A stretch of 64,000 bases of DNA from Puccinia triticina (Eukaryota; Basidiomycota; Pucciniomycetes; Pucciniales; Pucciniaceae). The stretch spans positions 6,262,001-6,326,000 of the forward strand of contig NC_070565.1 of assembly GCF_026914185.1 (NCBI RefSeq). The letters run 5' to 3'. Numbering within the stretch: the stretch's first letter is position 1; the number at the start of each line of letters is the position of its first letter. The position numbers and the translations under genes were made by a program. The notes beneath the pieces were generated by a model. That model saw nothing but the letters and a program-made list of their open reading frames with translations. It ran no database searches and had not been told where the DNA came from. Positions 53,500-64,000 of this stretch are shown one piece after another.

Positions 53500-53996
53500 G
53501 AAGTTTGAGTGCTAGTATCCCAAGCTGAACTAAATAGATATCCTTCACCTAAAACCCAAGACTTCACGGGAATCAGATCAAGAGACTCCTTGTTGCTCGT
53601 TGGCCCGTCTATGATTTCGGTGCACATACCCCTCTCAAATTTCTGCTGCTTTCTTATCTCAGCTCTTGTTGTTTTAGCCTATTGAGACTGGGAGTGATTC
53701 GGGACTTCTTGGCATCTTATACCTCTAACTCGAATAGCCCCAGATGCTCTCAACATGCATGCTTTGATGGCCGGCGGTATCCAGTGCTCTTCAAGATATC
53801 CTTGTTCCATCGCAACCGTGTTCCGCCTTCCTTTGTCAACGTGACCGTCACACTGAGCTTCCCACAGCATCTTTACCAAAACGATTCATAACCAATTTAT
53901 TTCCTCGCCGCCTTTGGGCGAACTATAGTAGTCACTTCTTCTTCCTCACCGCGACCTAAATCTTGAATATCTCTCTCCACAAGACAAGTTCTCAAA
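53500..53996. other. Intergenic, upstream of the seven-span protein gene
   Basis: Pyrimidine-rich leader-like sequence (TCTCTCTCCACAAGACAAG) directly before the ATG at 53997. No other gene is supported. Confidence 0.4.
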
Positions 53997-56436
53997 ATGT
54001 CTCGACTATCACTTAACACCGCTCCCGGACTCACTTGCGTCACGTCGAACTCATCATTCACCAATGTCTATTACGCCATTCACAATCTGCTGAAAGCTAA
54101 AAATGATGTAGGGCTCGGTGAAATGAACCTCTCACTTGACTGTATAGATATCTTGGATTCCCAATCGTAGCTCACTGAAGGTGGTGTTTTCGCTCCCGAT
54201 CATAATCAACTATCCACAGCCTAGCACTTATTCGTGGTCCAGGGTCACCTTAATCACTATGCTCGTGGCTCATCTCATGTCAGTAGCGCAAATTAAAATC
54301 TTTTAACTTGCAGGGTAGGAGAGACATAAATTAGAGATTGAAAAATCATTTGTGTCTTTCATAGAATGCTTGTCATGGCGTTGAGCGTTATTCTAGTTAG
54401 ATTGTCCAGCCGGAAGTTCATGCTGGGGTATATAACCAGACGTAAGTGATCTAAATAGTAGGAATTCCACTCCCCGATCAGATTTATAAATCTTCTGATC
54501 ATTTTAATTCCATTCAAAACCCCCAGACGGAGTCCTGAGGCCAAACGCCACCGGTTGTGTGACGGTATGCTACATATTGTATGACATTTGTACGTTAGAT
54601 TTGTCCAGTTCCTCTGATGATTTTTCAAGCAGATTACCATACAAGAGGTTGATTGGGAACTAACCTGAATCCCTTCCGATGTTAGTCGCTGTGGTTGGAC
54701 TTGGGATGCAACTAGCAATAGATTATGGGATCAGTAATCCAGAAGCTAAAGTCCACATACCGGGAATTAAATACGTGATCATTTGGATTGGTGTATGGTA
54801 AGATAGAAGACCAATAGTTGACCAATTGCTCAGACCAAATATACTAATTTCAAGCCCTCTCCCCTCGAATAGGTGTTTTTGCTGGAGCACTGCTTGCCAG
54901 TACATTTGCGCACGATGGGATCCTCCTTGGCAATCCAATTCGTCAGACAGAAAGTTGAACATCGTTCCCTACTCGGTAATTGTGATGCTAAACATAATTT
55001 TCATCGGAGTAGCCATTTTCAGTGTCGCAAGTAAGCTAAACACTTATTTCTCTTCAAGAGAATATTTGGTGCGCATACATACTTACCTCAAAAATAACCT
55101 TGGGTTGAGCACCACTAGTCATTGTCACAGTGTTTTCACTTTCCAACTCCCAGTATATCTATCTTCAACGAGCCGTTGACTCCATCGAACTGGCTCTCGC
55201 CCATGCAAATATGACGTCAGCCAATCCCGAAACAGCTTTCCAGGTTGCTTCTAACCTCCCTGGAAATCCATTGAGCAAGCTTCATCACTTGATTGTAGGT
55301 CTGCATATCCTGGGCCCTCACCTATGTGGTTTTACTAACATGAGTAAATCTGGCAGCATCAATTTTCGCACTGGCTTAAAATCAGAATCACAACCTGTTT
55401 AGCTCTCAACAGCTGCTTGCTCATGGTGAGTTCCCTGAGGGCCGCGGCGAGCTATTGTATCCTTTCAGCTACGGGCTTACGCATGTGTGCTTTGCTTGAT
55501 ACAGGCATATACGCCTTTCATTTTTTCTACGTATCGTCAGCTGAAACAATATAAAAAGCTGGCACCCAAAGATTGGGCAGAAAGCAAAAAAGGACCGCAA
55601 AAGCATCTCCGCCCGCAGAAGAAGGGGGCAAGAATTGACTGCAAAAAGGAAATGAGAAGTCTTCTTCTCACTGCGGGAGTAATCTATTCTGTATTACTCG
55701 TCGAATGGCCCCTTCTTGTATGGGAGGTACGTAGATATTGCTTTTACTGGAGCTCACAAAGTTTTTCCGTAAGCTGATGAACACAATAATTGTAGTTTAT
55801 GCACATCTCTGCTGGGAAGTGCCGCTCGGGAGATGGACTGGCAATTCGAGAAATGGTCAGTCAATTATAATCTGGGTAAAGAATAAATTGGAGCGTCAAT
55901 CTTACTATGAGTTACCAATGATTCATAGGCATCCGATGTCATCATTTCAATTATTGGGAACGTGTAAGTACCCAAGGATTTAGATTTATGATGTGAATAC
56001 ATAGTACTAATCAGCTTTTAACAGTATCATAGCGGTTATTCTAGCTCAAACAATCAGAATAGTTCAACCTCGACCATTTCATTTTTTGTGCTGCATGAGA
56101 CGGAAAGAAATTCCAATCTTAGGTCCCAACAAGCCTGAAAACGGCCAGAAAGAAGCCAAGAAATCCAAGTTAAGTAGGGTCATAGGCAACAATCCTCCTG
56201 TTCGGGAACTAACTGTCAGTGTGGTGCAAGTAACCCACTCTCAGGCATCCGAACCCCTTGAACAACCCAACTTTGATCTGCTACGGAATTGGGCTCAAAG
56301 GAAGACTGTACAGGACGACGTCATTCAACATCATCTGGATCTGGATTCAGCCTTGGATCCACAATTTGAGGAAGAAAAAGATCTTGAGATGGACTGCTTG
56401 AGGCCAAAGTTGGAGTACGAACATCTCAAGCGCTAA
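53997..56436 (+). CDS. Seven-span membrane protein, receptor-like topology, unidentified, 12 exons
   Basis: Exons: 53997-54107, 54148-54278, 54365-54441, 54527-54589, 54686-54797, 54873-55030, 55131-55294, 55357-55425, 55505-55726, 55796-55855, 55929-55963, 56025-56436. They join in phase to 1614 nt, 537 residues. Seven hydrophobic helices follow at about 70-92, 118-139, 155-177, 197-217, 283-304, 347-368 and 393-413. The N-terminus (about 65 residues) has N-glycosylation sequons (NSS, NRS) and no clear signal peptide; loop 4-5 is about 65 residues, loop 5-6 is long and very basic, and a hydrophilic 120-residue tail ends EYEHLKR. Seven spans with a basic third inner loop and a long tail suggest a GPCR-like receptor, but I see no STE3, cAMP-receptor or opsin motif. 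The first intron is only 40 bp, which makes that junction the weakest. Confidence 0.6.
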
Positions 56437-56741
56437 TAAATTTGAAATCTTTATCTCCCATTTTCAATCTTGAGTTTCAAAGACTACACCCACTGGTTCA
56501 ATAGCAGTTCTGTTTGATTTCATCCCATGTAAAACTAGAAGTTTTTTTTAAGATTCTTGTTTTTACCCTGATATTGCATTTCCACTCAAAACGAGTCATC
56601 TTATGTATGCTTACTTTTCATCTACAAGGGGTTAAATTGGGTTCAAATCTAAATACAAAAGAAATGTAACATTTGAAACTTTTAAAAATTGCTCATTGTG
56701 CGCTTACGAACTTGCGGCCTAACTACCCACATAACAAAGAA
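56437..56741. other. 3' flank of the membrane-protein gene
   Basis: AT-rich, no gene seen. Confidence 0.5.
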
Positions 56742-57355
56742 CTAGGGAAATGGCAGCTGCGCTGCAGAACAGAGTTACCTTTATTGAGCAATGCAAACAT
56801 GGGACTATCTACAAAGTCAACTGGAAATGAACAAAGCGTGACAATTGTCAAGCAGCAAAAAGGTTACAAAAACATAGCTATAAACAGGTTCAAGGCATGT
56901 TTGTATACTTCATAACTACGCTATTTATCCACATGTGACAAGAGTAGTGCCTTGTTTACGAAATTTGTTGTAACCTCGGTTTCTTGTTTGGGTACATAGG
57001 CAACACCCATGCATTTAACAGTAGTGGCCCTGGAGATGGCCACATACGGTTGTCCATGGGCAAAGACAGGCAGGGGCAGGAAAACGCAGACATGATCTAG
57101 TGATTGGCCTTGACATTTATTTATGGTCATGGCAAAGGCGCTGACTACGGGGAATTGAAACCTAGAAAATGAACAGGCAAATTCCATATCCGGTTTGTAA
57201 TTGAGGGTGATACAAGGTAACACTACCACTTTGCCAGTTGTGGTACCAGTCAAGATCTTCACGCGCAATACCGTCCGCTCAACATCAAGTAACAACATTT
57301 TTGTTCCATTTGCTAAGCCATCTTGGAGACACAGGTTGCGAAGTGATAATAAAGG
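56742..57355 (-). pseudogene. Truncated Helitron: 3' end and Pif1-like helicase C-terminus
   Basis: The minus-strand frame 56921-57355 reads LRNLCLQDGLANGTKM, then FQFPVVSAFAMTINKCQGQS and HGQPYVAISRAT, the last motifs of the Pif1-like helicase in Helitron RepHel proteins. About 180 bp downstream on that strand, GCAGCGCAGCTGC folds into a short stem and is followed by CTAG at 56745-56742 and then T, as at a Helitron 3' terminus inserted between A and T. The Rep (HUH) part and most of the helicase are missing, so it is a remnant. Confidence 0.7.
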
Positions 57356-57509
57356 TTGTCAAATTTTCAATTCCAGCCAATGCTCAGGGAAATGGAAGTT
57401 GAAAAATTGACTCGCAAGAAATAAATTGACTCCCAAAAGTCGTTTACATCGCGCGGACCGCCTCTGGACGTCCGTCCCCAGTCTGCAGGACCAAATTCTG
57501 ACCCGCTCA

Positions 57510-57620
57510 GGCACTATTAACTGTGCCGGAGGCACTATTAACTGTGGCGGAGGCAATATTATCTGTTGCGGAGGCACTATTATCTGTTGCGGAGGCACTA
57601 TTATCTGTTGCGGAGGCAAT
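57510..57620. repeat. 21-bp minisatellite, about five copies
   Basis: Units GGCACTATTATCTGTTGCGGA repeat with small changes. Being a multiple of three, they give heptapeptide repeats in open frames (IICCGGT on plus, PPQQIIV on minus), but no gene context supports translation. Confidence 0.85.
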
Positions 57621-59554
57621 TAGTAGCAGATATGACCAAAAGCCCCAGCTGCCTCAGAATTATTTTATGCTGATGTTTTACTGCCTTGCAGCTAACCATT
57701 TGGGTAAAGGGTATTTTATTTCATGATCCAAAACTTTGATGCACTTTGGGGCACTGTGGCAAAGGCTTTGGCGGATTTCCTTTGTAGGAAATCCGTCAAA
57801 TTAGACCCACAGTAGCACACCCCTTTCCTGGGGTTTCATACTGCCAAAAATCTCACCATGTGACTTTCAGAGGCTTTCATTCCCACTGTAAAGTTTTGGG
57901 GGGATTTTGGGCACTTTATCTAAGGCTTTGGCGGATTTCCTTAGTATCCAATCTACTCTTGTGTTCCGCCTGTCAGCCTGTATGTAACTAACCCTGTCTG
58001 AGAGGGTTGTTACTATCAAGATGATGGTGTAAGATGCCAAGGATGGGCCAATGGGTTCGTGGTAAGACCTGTAAAAGGTTTCACTCTATCAGTAATCTTG
58101 ACTGAGAGGCTTGCTCAATTAAGGCGCATCCAGATCAACACAGAGTGTTAATAGGCATCCAAGGAATAACTCAACTTGGGTTCGTGGTTTTACCTACAGA
58201 AAGGTAAGGGTAATCAAGAGTTGAGAGTATTCCTGAATTAAATGATGGGTGAGAATGAAAGCACTGTTTAACTATAGTATGGGTTAAACTTTGCTGTAAA
58301 TATATTCTGAGGGATAAACAGTCCTGGGGGGTGTGTTTATATAGAGGGGAAAAGAGCAGGAGGGAACATGAGGCGCTTCAGGACCAGGGGGGAACTGGAA
58401 GCGCTCAAGGGAAGCAGATCCTCATGAGGATCAACATTGGAAATGATCAGGGCAGTGTAATGATCAGTACTGATCCTAGATCAGTACTGTAGCTGTGCAC
58501 ACTAGCTGATCATAACCAATCAGTGATTCTATTCAGTGCTCTTTGAATTGGATTACATCATGTATTGTTTATGTATTTATATCATAACCAATATATTATG
58601 TAAATGGGGACTGAGGCGTAACAGGGATAAATGAGTGATACCTGTCTTGGGTATTTCACGTGTACAGTAATATTACAATGTATTGTAATCTTACTGTTGC
58701 ACGTAACTTAACTCTCATAACAACAGTACATTATGGTAACTGTATTTAACTATGTTTATCTGTAATGTAATGTATAACAGGAGTACATTCTTAAGCTTGT
58801 ATCTAATGATGTACATATGTAATAAAGGTGTAAAAAGGAATGTACTATATGTAATGTGAACAATTGCAGGTACTTGGTACGTGTAAGGTACTGTGACATG
58901 TACTCTGTGGCTGACACCGCCTCTGAGGCGGGCTGGTGACTCTTTTGTCCCCAGCCTACTTTTGGTTTACTTGTTCAGCTTCTGGACTTCTAAACTTTGT
59001 CCTATTCGCCTAGGGTGACCCAGGAGCTACCCTGCAGCTCCTCAAGTCATCCAAGTATGGGATAAGGGTGGCATTTCCTCCCTCTTCTCCTAACCCTAAC
59101 CCTTTCCGCCTGCTGCGGCGATGGCCGTGAGTTGGGTGGGAAGTGGGAGGATAACTGGAGGGAGAAGTTCTCTTCCTTCTTGGGAATTAGAGCTCTCTCT
59201 CTCTTTGTGAGTATTGAGCCCTGAGTTCTGAGCCCAACACGTAACTCCAGGTGGCCTGGAGCCTGCTCAGACCCCGTAACTCTAGGCCTCCTTGGAGTGT
59301 TGTGCCTCCCTTATCTTTTCTTCACGTGGTTCCTCCCGTTGTGGTATGCTTTATGGTTACCCATCTAGCCCATTTCAAAAATTCCTTTTTTTCTCATATG
59401 TACACTCTCAAATCAACCAATACGGCAACACCACTGGATTCTACGGCCAAAACTACACAGCACACCATGTACAACACACCTTACACCTCTGGATCAGAAG
59501 ACACAACCCCTTCAAGACACCATCAGCCAGTTTCACACACACAAACACTGTACT
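57621..59554. other. No gene; possible LTR or terminal sequences
   Basis: GGCTTTGGCGGATTTCCTT occurs twice (57762 and 57929), once as half of a hairpin GGCGGATTTCCT...AGGAAATCCGTC. GGGTTCGTGGT occurs twice (58052 and 58179). Two copies of CCTAAC lie at 59090-59101. I cannot define a whole element. Confidence 0.35.
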
Positions 59555-59625
59555 CAGGTCATGTAATCCGTTACATGAACCACACTTACCCAGGACATGT
59601 AATCCGTTACATGGACCACACTGAC
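59555..59625. repeat. Two-copy 36-bp repeat with inner palindrome
   Basis: CAGGTCATGTAATCCGTTAC at 59555 and CAGGACATGTAATCCGTTAC at 59591. Each includes ATGTAATCCGTTACAT, almost a perfect palindrome. Confidence 0.8.
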
Positions 59626-60043
59626 AGCTTGTCTAAACCTTTACATATACTTTACCTCATCAGCTGCACTCATTTCATTGTGCTATGCACATGTCATGCA
59701 GTGTCATGCAGTGTTATGCACACTTGATGCAGGCTTATGCAGTCTTATGCAGGTGCATGCAGACTAGTGTAATAGGGCCTGCAGTCTGACAGTTGACAGA
59801 TGACATCATGCAGGTGTCAAGATAGCAAAAACCCCTCATGCAGCTTGCAGATGACATCAGTTGACAGGCCAGGCCAGCTAAAATATCTCACCTCCTATTT
59901 CTCACTAGCTGAATTCCCTCATATGACATCATGACCTCATGTGACCTGTCAACCACCAGCCAAAATACCTCATTGTAATCTTCAGGGCAGCTAAAACCCC
60001 TCATTCTCTTGTTCCCCTGGAGCTAAAATGTCTCACTCTTTTC

Positions 60044-60070
60044 TATTTAAGGAGGCTCTCCTCCCCCCAG
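60044..60070 (+). promoter_or_regulatory. TATA-like motif with GGAGG...CCTCC hairpin
   Basis: TATTTAAGGAGGCTCTCCTCC has the same build as 46542-46568. It points to the plus strand, away from the retroelement ORFs on the minus strand, so its link to them is unclear. Confidence 0.3.
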
Positions 60071-60473
60071 TTGTAATTTTGCTCAGCAAACTACTTGCAC
60101 TCAGCTTACCCCATAACAGTACAATACTTGCTCACTCTACAGTATTAGCCCACTATATATTGTGGTTTACACCCTTACATACAAATTACAACCTCATTAC
60201 AACACTTACACATCAGCTACATCACCATAACCCTTAAGCCACCTGCTCAAAGTAGGCTATCTTTTGATACACCTCCACTATCACTACATAAACCTTCCAA
60301 TCGTAGATTGGGGGGGCTTGTTTTAGTGTCTAGTGACCCAGGAAAGGCAGAGGTAACCTCATTCATCCCTTTCCGCACTCAGCAAAAGGTTCTCAGGAAC
60401 ACTTTTGAGCTTTACACCGTAAGGAAAGGTGGATTACTGTTCAATTTCTAGCATGTTTAGGACTGCTTTTCCT

Positions 60474-62270
60474 TTATTCCGTTACTTGATCAACCAGCGC
60501 CTCGAGGTCCCTTGGAACCGTTATCCTCAGCTGATCTCTATTCCGGTGTCCTAACCAGATCCCTCTTGACAGCGTATCTGCGCGGTTCTCCGCCAATGTC
60601 ACCCTCTTCGCGACTAGGTTTATCTGGTTTTCAATCAGCATACCTTGAATTTTCTTCCACTCATGGTTCACAAAGCGGTCCTTTGATTTCCTTTTGAGGA
60701 CGACGCTCTCTGTTGTTGTGTTATCTGTCCAAACTATGAAAGTTTTCCCTTTCTGCACACCTAGCTTCATTAGCATAAGAAGTCCGAGGCGTACCGCCAC
60801 TGTCTCCAGTCTTGATATGCTTTTCTCTTCCTCTTCCCCTTCCTCCATATCTCTATCTAATTCCTCCATTGATCTTAGTCGGAATTGCGCCCACCTCCTT
60901 CCAATGAGTACTCCAATTCCGTAGCCAGTAGACGCATCTCCCACCCAACCTACCTCCGTTGGGTCTTGCCGCGCGATGAGCCGTGTGGGTTGGAAATTCT
61001 TCAATGTTGTCAGCCAAACATGTAAATCTTCCTCTGCATCTTTGGGGATTGGGTGTTGTTTGTTCCGGTGGACCCAGTCTTTCAACCACCGGTATACCCC
61101 GCAGAGGTAGCATCTTAATTGTGGTAAGATATAAGATATGTGATTTAACCTTCCGGCAATGAATTCGACTTTGTTATATGAAAACTCCGCTCCAATCTCT
61201 AGGAAGTATTGTACTTGTTGTATCCGCTTGGCTGGCTTTTCATCTGGCAATCTTACGGTCTTATTTGTACCGTTCCAGATGAACCCGATGAACTTCTGTT
61301 CTTCAAGAAAGGGGGAGTACTTCTCCTTATTGGTTTTCACCCCTAGTTCGTCTGATTGCTTTACCACGTTGGCCATTAATGTTGGGGAGTCATTTCTCTT
61401 GATAAACAAGTTGTCGTCTACCCAACGGAACATTTTTAACACATTGAATTTGGACATCATTATCTTTTTCCACACATTGGCTGGACGGCTGAAAGATCCG
61501 CAGCCTGCGACGTCGCCAAAAGTGATGCGCGTATTGAGGAGGATTTTATCGTCAAAGTCCCTTACCATGAAGTACGGCCATTGGTGAGGGGCTGTCGGGA
61601 TTTGACAATATGCTTTTTCCCAGTCAAATAACGCTAACAGCACCGGTCCTTTCTGTTCCTTAAAAAACTTTGAGACATTAATGTCAAAGTCATCCCAGGT
61701 GGTTTGGAAATCCGCTGCGTCCACGAAGGAATTGATGGATGGTATGTCACTTCCCCCGTGCGGGAAAGATAAATCATTTATCGGCCGTAACAAGCCATCT
61801 CCGTTGACTACCACCCCTAGCGGGTTGGTCCGGAAAAATTTGAATTGCTTGGTGACCTGTTCGTAAGTGAAGGGCCCAAACATTCGTCCAGACTCTAGCT
61901 CCTTTTTGATGGATTTCTTGATTTTCTCCTTAGCCATTAGAGCCAATGTGTGATTTGGAGGAATATAGAAAGGGGTATTGCCTGGTATCTTATGGGGGGG
62001 AATCCCCTGGTCAAAACCATTGCGGAAGCCTTGTAGCACATCTTCATACTCTGTCCAAAGGTCAGCTTTCTGGAGTGCTAATTCCCATGCTTCAACATTC
62101 ATCTCACAGGCCACCGTTGTTGACCACCCACAACTGTTTGCTTCAATATTGCTTTGTTTGTTATCCACCTGTTGATCTGCTGTTTCCGCTCTTTGTTCCC
62201 GGCTCTCTTTGGCCGCACTATTACCCAAAAATTTGTTCACAAAATACCATGTCAGATGACCTCCTTCCAA
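60474..62270 (-). CDS. Reverse transcriptase/RNase H of a DIRS-like retroelement
   Basis: The open frame is 598 residues without a stop. The RT part has LRPINDLSFPHG (about 170), LLALFDWEKAYCQIP (about 215), a ITFGDVAGCGSFSRP core and the catalytic RWVDDNLF (about 280), where Trp stands in place of the usual Tyr of YxDD. The RNase H part has all four acidic positions: WVGDAS, SRLETVAV, WTDNTT and ENRADTLSRG. It ends with VDQVTE. The first in-frame ATG is at ACEMNVEAWE (about residue 57); the open frame begins just after a TAA, so the true N-terminus may be spliced or come from the ATG frame MREGKDKE just upstream. The intact length contrasts with the broken gag-like ORF. Confidence 0.75.
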   Translation of the reverse strand: MEGGHLTWYFVNKFLGNSAAKESREQRAETADQQVDNKQSNIEANSCGWSTTVACEMNVEAWELALQKADLWTEYEDVLQGFRNGFDQGIPPHKIPGNTPFYIPPNHTLALMAKEKIKKSIKKELESGRMFGPFTYEQVTKQFKFFRTNPLGVVVNGDGLLRPINDLSFPHGGSDIPSINSFVDAADFQTTWDDFDINVSKFFKEQKGPVLLALFDWEKAYCQIPTAPHQWPYFMVRDFDDKILLNTRITFGDVAGCGSFSRPANVWKKIMMSKFNVLKMFRWVDDNLFIKRNDSPTLMANVVKQSDELGVKTNKEKYSPFLEEQKFIGFIWNGTNKTVRLPDEKPAKRIQQVQYFLEIGAEFSYNKVEFIAGRLNHISYILPQLRCYLCGVYRWLKDWVHRNKQHPIPKDAEEDLHVWLTTLKNFQPTRLIARQDPTEVGWVGDASTGYGIGVLIGRRWAQFRLRSMEELDRDMEEGEEEEKSISRLETVAVRLGLLMLMKLGVQKGKTFIVWTDNTTTESVVLKRKSKDRFVNHEWKKIQGMLIENQINLVAKRVTLAENRADTLSRGIWLGHRNRDQLRITVPRDLEALVDQVTE

Positions 62271-62429
62271 TTATCTGGAGTTTCTTTGTCTTTTCCCTCC
62301 CTCATGCGGAATGAATGACACCGCTAAGCCCTTGGCTTGATGATGAGGCATTATACAACTGGATTATATTGCAATTGTTGCATACTAAGTGGATAGAAGA
62401 ATAGAAAAACAATCAAACAGTGAGGCTAA

Positions 62430-63922
62430 CTAGTAGTTTCCGCCTTTACCATGCCCCTTGTTCCTTCCTCTCCCCCCGCTTCCACCTCCTCCGCCTCCCC
62501 CGTGTCCGTTCCCCCCTTGTCCACCGCTTGACTCTCCTCAATCACAATACCCTCCGTTATCTCGTTTGTGATAAGCCGGATTCCACCTGCTTCATTTGTA
62601 GCCTCCACCTTTCCCTTGTTGGTCCTTCGAGATGCTGTGACCTTTGGGTGGGTCCGATCCCGGTTTCGCTCCGGGTGCAGAGCCTCTAGTAGCATGTTGA
62701 TGGGTTAACTGCAGGTGCAAAGGTACTTTGCTCGCTTGGTCTTCTTTCTTCGCTATTGGTTGACCGGTTGTTGGATCCCACAAGGCGCAACAACATCCGA
62801 TTGCGTAGGGGTTGTTGTTGTATTCAGTCTCCCCAAATCGAATAGCTTTTGCGTGCATGTTAAGGGCGATCTCTGCCCGGAACACCGAAATATTAGCCAC
62901 CAACAACCTCCCATCTGGCAATCGCACTCAATGAGTAAGCGCGTTGGTTCTGACGTGTATGTTGTATCTTAATGCCGTCATGAATCCGTGCTGCCCAATT
63001 ATCCCGTCCACATTTTTTCTATGTGCTATGAGCCATACCGCCAGGTTTGCGTGGGTTGGGATCTTGCTGATTGCGTTATAAAACCCTTGATGGTTCACGG
63101 ACCAATCTTGATAGGTCTGCGTATATTCGCTTGGGTATGGGTACCCGGTATATTGAAGCTTATCTCCGTTTGATTCTTCCGACTTGCTTCTCTTATCTGC
63201 GCAATACAAGATCGCCTTGTCTTGCCATTCTTGGTTAAATATCGTGAGGGGAAGTGGTGCCCTGAACGCCACTAGATTCCGTTCAAAGAAGGGTGTGAAC
63301 CCAAGTTCGTCGTTTGTCGGGATAGCTGAATCGTCAAATATCACCCCACCGTCCGGTTGTTGAGCACTTGAGATCATTTCATCATGGTCTCTTATTCTCG
63401 CGGAGCTTTGCAACGGGGGGATGGGGACCTTGAGCCTTGGTATGGAATGGGTTGTTGGTGGTGCTGGTTGTGCAACGGGGAGTGTTCCGGCCAGTCAATC
63501 TGTGACTGTGTGATCTTGCGGGGTCTCCATTGCACTGTTTGCTGGGTCGTCGACGACTGTCCCTCCTAAACTGGCGCAAATCTGGTAGAACATTAAGGCC
63601 TTGTTCTTCTTCCCGGCCGCCGCCGCTGTTTTGGCTTGTTTGATGATGTCCAACATTGCCCTCCTCAGCTCGATCTTTCCCCCATTTGTCTCCGCTTCTG
63701 CCGCTGCTTCGTCAGCGTCCACCGGGTCATCGACTACACGACACACGAGAATACATCAAGTCTAAGTTTGGTTCCTTGTTGGCATTCCTTGGTTGGCATT
63801 CCTGATTGGCATTCCTCCATGACCTTCCTAGTCGGCCGAGATTGCTTACCTGTTCCTTTTTGATGCCCGGGACTCCCGGTATCTCCTCCTGATTCCCCTT
63901 CCCCTTCTATCCACCTATCCAT
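62430..63922 (-). pseudogene. Gag-like ORF of the DIRS-like element, with one intron and four TGA codons
   Basis: Exon 1 (63850-63922) starts MDRWIEGEGESGGD at 63922; an intron GTAAGC...GTGTAG (63734-63849) leads to exon 2 (63733-62430). Exon 2 stays in one frame to TAG at 62430 but has TGA at 63495, 62928, 62592 and 62538. There is no other type of stop. Between them the frame reads like one protein: ELRRAMLDIIKQAKTAAAAG, then FTPFFERNLVAFRAPLPLTI and NLAVWLIAHRKNVDG, ending in a Gly/Arg-rich tail (GGGGGGSGGRGR) as in RNA-binding gag proteins. Each TGA is in a context where CGA (Arg) would fit. Confidence 0.6.
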
Positions 63923-64000
63923 TGCCTACATCATCATCTCTTTCCGTCGGGCCAAGTTGATCTTCTGGGATCTTGGAGGTAGATCTGGTTGTAACCCTCC

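Larger units (their letters stand above)
60474..63922 (-). mobile_element. DIRS-like retroelement, gag-like and RT/RNase H genes
   Basis: Two minus-strand genes in series, a gag-like ORF (63922-62430) and an RT/RNase H ORF (62270-60474). I see no integrase and no tyrosine recombinase in the window and no LTR pair; the ends are undefined. The RT style (RPINDLS, FDWEKAYCQIP, WVDDN) differs from Ty1, Ty3 and LINE types and resembles DIRS-like elements. The class is an inference. Confidence 0.55.

Noticed and set aside
59090..59101. Telomere-like CCTAACCCTAAC
   Set aside because: Only two units; no array, so no evidence for a telomere or a former chromosome end.
60474..62270. Ty3/gypsy or LINE assignment of the reverse transcriptase
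   Set aside because: No protease, integrase or endonuclease around it, WVDD in place of YIDD/FADD, and a domain style closer to DIRS-like RT; the class remains an inference.

Overview
The window looks like nuclear DNA of a basidiomycete fungus, most likely a rust (Pucciniales, Puccinia-like). This is an inference from the style of the sequence: protein genes split by many 40-120 bp GT-AG introns (18 exons in the XPD/Rad3 helicase), a copper-radical glyoxal oxidase, a large predicted secreted protein, and dense layers of young and old transposons. No ribosomal RNA, phage, CRISPR or bacterial signal is seen.

Layout. 1-17 kb is transposon territory: an hAT-like MITE, an array of tandem imperfect hairpins, a gutted Ty1/copia element, and a 12.1 kb tandem Ty3/gypsy chromovirus-type array (LTR-body-LTR-body-LTR) with one 5-bp target duplication around the whole. 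17.7-19.2 kb holds a GC-rich gene for a proline-rich single-pass membrane protein. 19.9-25.75 kb is a nest of PIF/Harbinger-type DNA transposons, one carrying a damaged transposase and a SANT/Myb-like partner gene.

26.1-42.6 kb is the genic core: rad3/XPD helicase (minus, 26079-29911), divergent from glyoxal oxidase (plus, 31267-33405); a Pho8-type membrane alkaline phosphatase (minus, 35010-38092); and an intronless 466-aa predicted secreted protein with basic NLS-like clusters (plus, 41229-42629). CACTA-like and other MITEs and GC-rich palindromes fill the gaps.

42.6-53 kb is again repeats: several MITEs, a 121-bp near-perfect palindrome next to a second tandem-hairpin array, a tRNA-like sequence between two CATTCC satellites, and copia fragments. 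53997-56436 encodes an unidentified 12-exon protein with seven predicted membrane spans. A truncated Helitron (56742-57355) and minisatellites follow. The right end (60.5-63.9 kb) is a DIRS-like retroelement with an intact reverse transcriptase/RNase H ORF and an upstream gag-like ORF broken by four TGA codons.

A theme crosses the window: the five LTR differences in the Ty3 array are all CpG transitions, and all four premature stops in the gag-like ORF could come from CGA to TGA. Both fit methylation- or RIP-like decay aimed at CpG. All splice models were built by eye from reading frame, splice sites and family conservation; none has transcript support here.
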